Assembly: GCA_027600665.1 (NCBI GenBank)
Contig: JADGJL010000430.1
Span: forward strand, 1-21,423
DNA: 21,423 bases
Direction of reading: 5' to 3'
Source of the DNA: Irineochytrium annulatum
Taxonomy: Eukaryota; Chytridiomycota; Chytridiomycetes; Chytridiales; Chytridiaceae
Both the position numbers and the translations under genes were made by a program. The notes under the pieces are model-generated. The model searched no databases and had not been told where the DNA came from. It saw only the letters and a program-made list of their open reading frames with translations. Positions 19,077-21,423 of the stretch are shown here, in pieces (position 1 is the stretch's first letter; each line of letters starts with the position of its first letter).

Positions 19077-19659
19077 ATGTACCTTGAAGCCGGCGAGCCA
19101 AAGATCACATCGGCCGTGTCGGCGGAGGAGGTTGCAGTCTGCAGGGACATCATTACATTCTACCTCAACCTTGACCCCCCTCCCGTGCGCTCATGACAAT
19201 GGAACTCCTGAATCTGGCAGGAAAGCTTGTGGCCGAGGTGTCCACTGCCGAATGCCCACGACTCATTTTAAACGCCCCTCAAATCGTTTTCCGGCATGGC
19301 GATAGCGGTGCCGTGCGCAACAACAACGTCGAGCTTGTGAGGCTGCTTCTCTGACCCAGCAAATCTAAAAGCCAAAGTATTTGGAAGCAGCGTGTTTGAG
19401 AGAATTCAAGGGCGTCGTCGTCGGTATTTTGAGAAGCGACGCCGTTGCAATTGGGCCTGGTAGGAAGCTGGCTCTTGCCGAAAGCCACCAAGATGCCCCT
19501 GAAGCCTTTACATGCGCAAAAAATATGGACGATGCCACTTATGCCTCCCAGTTCGCAACCATCGATGGCCTGTTCAACTCTGGCAACGTCATGGCGCCAA
19601 ACCAGAGAGACATTTCTATTTTACCATCTTCAATTTTTAGGGAAAAAAGGCAAGTGTGA
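19077..19659 (+). pseudogene. Probable decayed ankyrin-repeat gene
   Basis: Three consecutive protein-like segments lie in three different plus-strand frames with almost no gap. The first (19077-19196) reads through SAEEVAVCRDIITFYLNLDP to a TGA. The second (19193-19354) reads ELLNLAGKLVAEVS and then AVRNNNVELVRLLL, the typical helix pair of an ankyrin repeat, to a TGA. The third (19381-19659) reads EAACLREFKGVVVGILRSD, again like the helices of the next ankyrin repeat. The frame changes leave no room for introns, so frameshift decay fits best. The assignment rests on pattern resemblance alone. Confidence 0.45.
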
Positions 19660-19936
19660 ATATGACCATGCAAGTGAAAGGAGGCGTAAAGAATCTAAAT
19701 GACAACGGCTAGTGGCAAACGGCTAACCAAACATGTATGCTGAGATGTGTTGGCAATATATATGGTATCAAAGCGAGGATTTTCAGACAATAAAATTACT
19801 AATAAACAAGACCCTACCGAGGCGGATCCATCAGATTTCCGCACACGAATGAGAAAGTTCCGCCATGTCCGCCTTGGTGCGCAAAACTATAGAACAGTCC
19901 CTTTCTCTGCGACCTTGAGCCTTTGAATCAATAGCT
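19660..19936. other. AT-rich intergenic sequence
   Basis: The 3' flank of the ARF-like GTPase gene on the minus strand. No open frame of interest. Confidence 0.4.
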
Positions 19937-20607
19937 TCAAGGCCGCGACTTCTCCTTCAAGACCGAAATGAGCCACTCCAGGCCCTCACACAGTCCGCCT
20001 CCGGCCCCGCCGGACGTCGCGGACGTCGCCAGTATGTTCCACGGCCGCTGGCTAAGGGTCGAACGGCGCAAGCCCAGGCGATCTGAGATGCCCTCCGTCG
20101 TCTCGGCCCCTGGCACGTCTTGCTTGTTGGCCAGTACAAGCAACGGCACCTCCTGGAGCTCCTCGATATTCAGGAGGGTCTCCAGCTCGTCGCGCGCCTC
20201 CTTCAGCCGCGTGGCGTCGCTCGAGTCGACGACGAATATGATGGCGTCCACGACGGGGCAGACGGTCCGCCATGTTTTGTGGGCGCGGTGGGTGCCGCGG
20301 CCCCCGATGTCCCATATTGTCAAGGGCATTCCTTTGCACACCGTGGTTTCAACGTTAAACCCTGGGAGAAACAGCGGATAAGACCAGATTCTTTGCACGA
20401 GCATTGAGCATACCGTCCGTGGAAAACACTGTTATCGATTGGCCCGGGAACTTGAGCTTGAAAAGGATGGTCGTCTTTCCAGCACCATCCAATCCCAGCA
20501 TTATGATCCGGTACGGTTCCGGGGCCTGAATAGCAGTTTAGGTATTGCCACCACCAGCAGGCGCATGAGCTCACCCGCTCAAACAACCTCGAAAAACCAG
20601 CACCCAT
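19937..20607 (-). CDS. ARF/ARL-family small GTPase with Gln-to-Arg in the G3 motif
   Basis: Membrane-trafficking GTPase of the ARF-like family. Exons complement(20575-20607, 20414-20525, 19937-20361) encode 189 aa; introns are 49 and 52 nt. MGAGFSRLFER begins with Gly2, a likely N-myristoylation site, in an amphipathic N-terminal helix. G1 is GLDGAGKTT (22-30). Switch I ends in STDGFNVETT, keeping the Thr that binds Mg. G3 is WDIGGR (65-70), where nearly all ARF/ARL proteins have WDxGGQ. G4 is NKQD (127-130) and G5 is TSAT (161-164). The IFVVDSSD strand and the C-terminal GLCEGLEWL are typical. Loss of the catalytic Gln predicts slow GTP hydrolysis. I cannot assign it to a named ARL subgroup. 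Confidence 0.95.
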
Positions 20608-20838
20608 GGATGAATATGTATTGCAAAGATCGCGGAGGCTTGAATGTGGTATTGATCAAGCCACCCAATTTTACAGGATGCAGAGATATTTTTTACATTT
20701 TTATTTTGAATAGTTAATATATTATGAAACCCGCCTCGGCGAAAGGAGCTCAGAAAAATAGGAACTAGGATATTGATGGAAGTAAATAAGGAAGAGTCGA
20801 ATAAGAATATACATGAGAACAAAAGCTAGCACAACCAT
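20608..20838. other. Promoter region of the ARF-like gene
   Basis: 231 bp between two minus-strand genes, AT-rich (for example TTTTTACATTTTTATTTTGAA near 20691). It must hold the ARF-like promoter and the 3' end of the next gene. No specific site is recognised. Confidence 0.35.
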
Positions 20839-21423
20839 CTACACTTTCTCCCACTTGTCATGCCCCTCCGACTCGGCATCGTTCGCCAACTTCCCATGAA
20901 TCTCTTCCGACTCCTCCCGCTGCTTAGCTTCGCCCTTCTCTACTTCGGCAAGCTTTGCAGGGGATTCCGCCTTGGCATCTGAGGAAATTCTCCTCACATC
21001 GTCGCCCGTCATGTCCGCCGTCTTCTCCTCCTCAATTACGCAAGCCTCATCTTTCGTCTCGCTAGATGGCTCGGCGGGTACAACAACGACAGGCACCCCA
21101 TCTGCCTCAATCGCATCACCGCCGTCTCCTGGAACTACAACGACGGGAACGCCATCCGCCTCGACAGCGTCTCCCCCCTTCGATACTTCCGTCACCATTT
21201 TAGCCTCCGGAATCACATCTTTGGCGACAACCACCTCTTCTTCAACTTTCGTCTCCTCTCCATCCGCCTTTTCCTCCTCGCTCGTCTCTGCGATCTCCAC
21301 CTTCGTCTCAGTCTTCTCCTCCGCCTCCTCGCTCTTTGACACTATCTCCGCCGCCTTCTCCTTCTGCTCATCTCTCTTCTTACTCTTCTCCTCCGCCCTC
21401 CGCCTCCTCTCCCCCTCCACCCA
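20839..21423 (-). CDS. Acidic Lys/Glu-rich protein, C-terminal part (5' partial)
   Basis: One frame is open from the right edge (21423) to the TAG at 20839-20841, about 194 residues. The composition is almost entirely Glu, Lys, Ala, Val, Asp and Ser. It starts with a basic/acidic helical stretch (GERRRRAEEKSKKRDEQKEK) that may form a coiled coil or single alpha-helix. An internal repeat of 18 residues follows, with two copies of (G)GDA-V/I-EADGVPVVVVP. Then comes a disordered acidic tail ending HDKWEKV. No domain is recognisable. The start codon and the rest of the protein lie outside the window. Confidence 0.7.
   Translation of the reverse strand, partial: WVEGERRRRAEEKSKKRDEQKEKAAEIVSKSEEAEEKTETKVEIAETSEEEKADGEETKVEEEVVVAKDVIPEAKMVTEVSKGGDAVEADGVPVVVVPGDGGDAIEADGVPVVVVPAEPSSETKDEACVIEEEKTADMTGDDVRRISSDAKAESPAKLAEVEKGEAKQREESEEIHGKLANDAESEGHDKWEKV
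21081..21180 (-). repeat. 54-nt in-frame tandem repeat
   Basis: Two copies 54 bases apart (CAACAACGAC at 21081 and CTACAACGAC at 21135) align over about 46 bases with scattered, partly synonymous changes. They encode two 18-residue units containing EADGVPVVVVP. Confidence 0.75.

Overview
The window looks like nuclear DNA from a fungus, probably an early-diverging, chytrid-like lineage. Most genes are broken by short GT-AG introns of about 39-105 nt. The products are typical eukaryotic ones: a spliceosomal HAT-repeat factor, ER glucosidase II beta with a C-terminal HDEL, a DHHC palmitoyltransferase, an ARF-like GTPase, mitochondrial bL27 and a LIM protein. A MscL-type channel, a tandem CxxC-rich protein and ankyrin-like gene debris lead me to suggest an early-diverging fungus. 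That placement is inference; no rRNA or other phylogenetic marker is present.

Layout, left to right. The Q/G-rich C-terminus of a plus-strand gene ends at 120. Four minus-strand genes follow: DHHC palmitoyltransferase (587-2262), a membrane-anchored alpha/beta hydrolase (2514-4131), an unrecognised protein (4461-5333) and CLF1/Crooked-neck (5393-7787). Only 77 bp separates the CLF1 start codon from the divergent plus-strand glucosidase II beta gene (7865-9583). An 850-bp stretch without a recognised gene precedes two more plus-strand genes, a small LIM protein (10434-11183) and a coiled-coil protein (11409-12906). On the minus strand come bL27m (13060-13647) and a MscL-like channel (14149-15170). 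The latter is divergent from a plus-strand protein with two tandem DnaJ-like CxxC zinc modules (15403-18093). The interval 18094-19936 has no intact gene and holds what looks like a decayed ankyrin-repeat gene in three frames (about 19077-19659). An ARF-like GTPase (19937-20607, minus) and the C-terminal part of an acidic K/E-rich protein running off the right edge (20839-21423, minus) close the window.

I rebuilt the exon structures by hand. Each join was checked for reading phase and for continuity with conserved motifs. The genes do not form a pathway; this is a gene-dense, mostly housekeeping region. I see no transposase, CRISPR array, tRNA, rRNA or secondary-metabolite cluster. The most noteworthy items are the eukaryotic MscL with a C-terminal CxxC...CxxC knuckle, the ARF-like GTPase with Arg in place of the catalytic Gln, the odd 5' gene structure of glucosidase II beta (20-nt and 17-nt exons and a GC-AG intron), the internal repeat in the LIM protein, and the tandem zinc modules.
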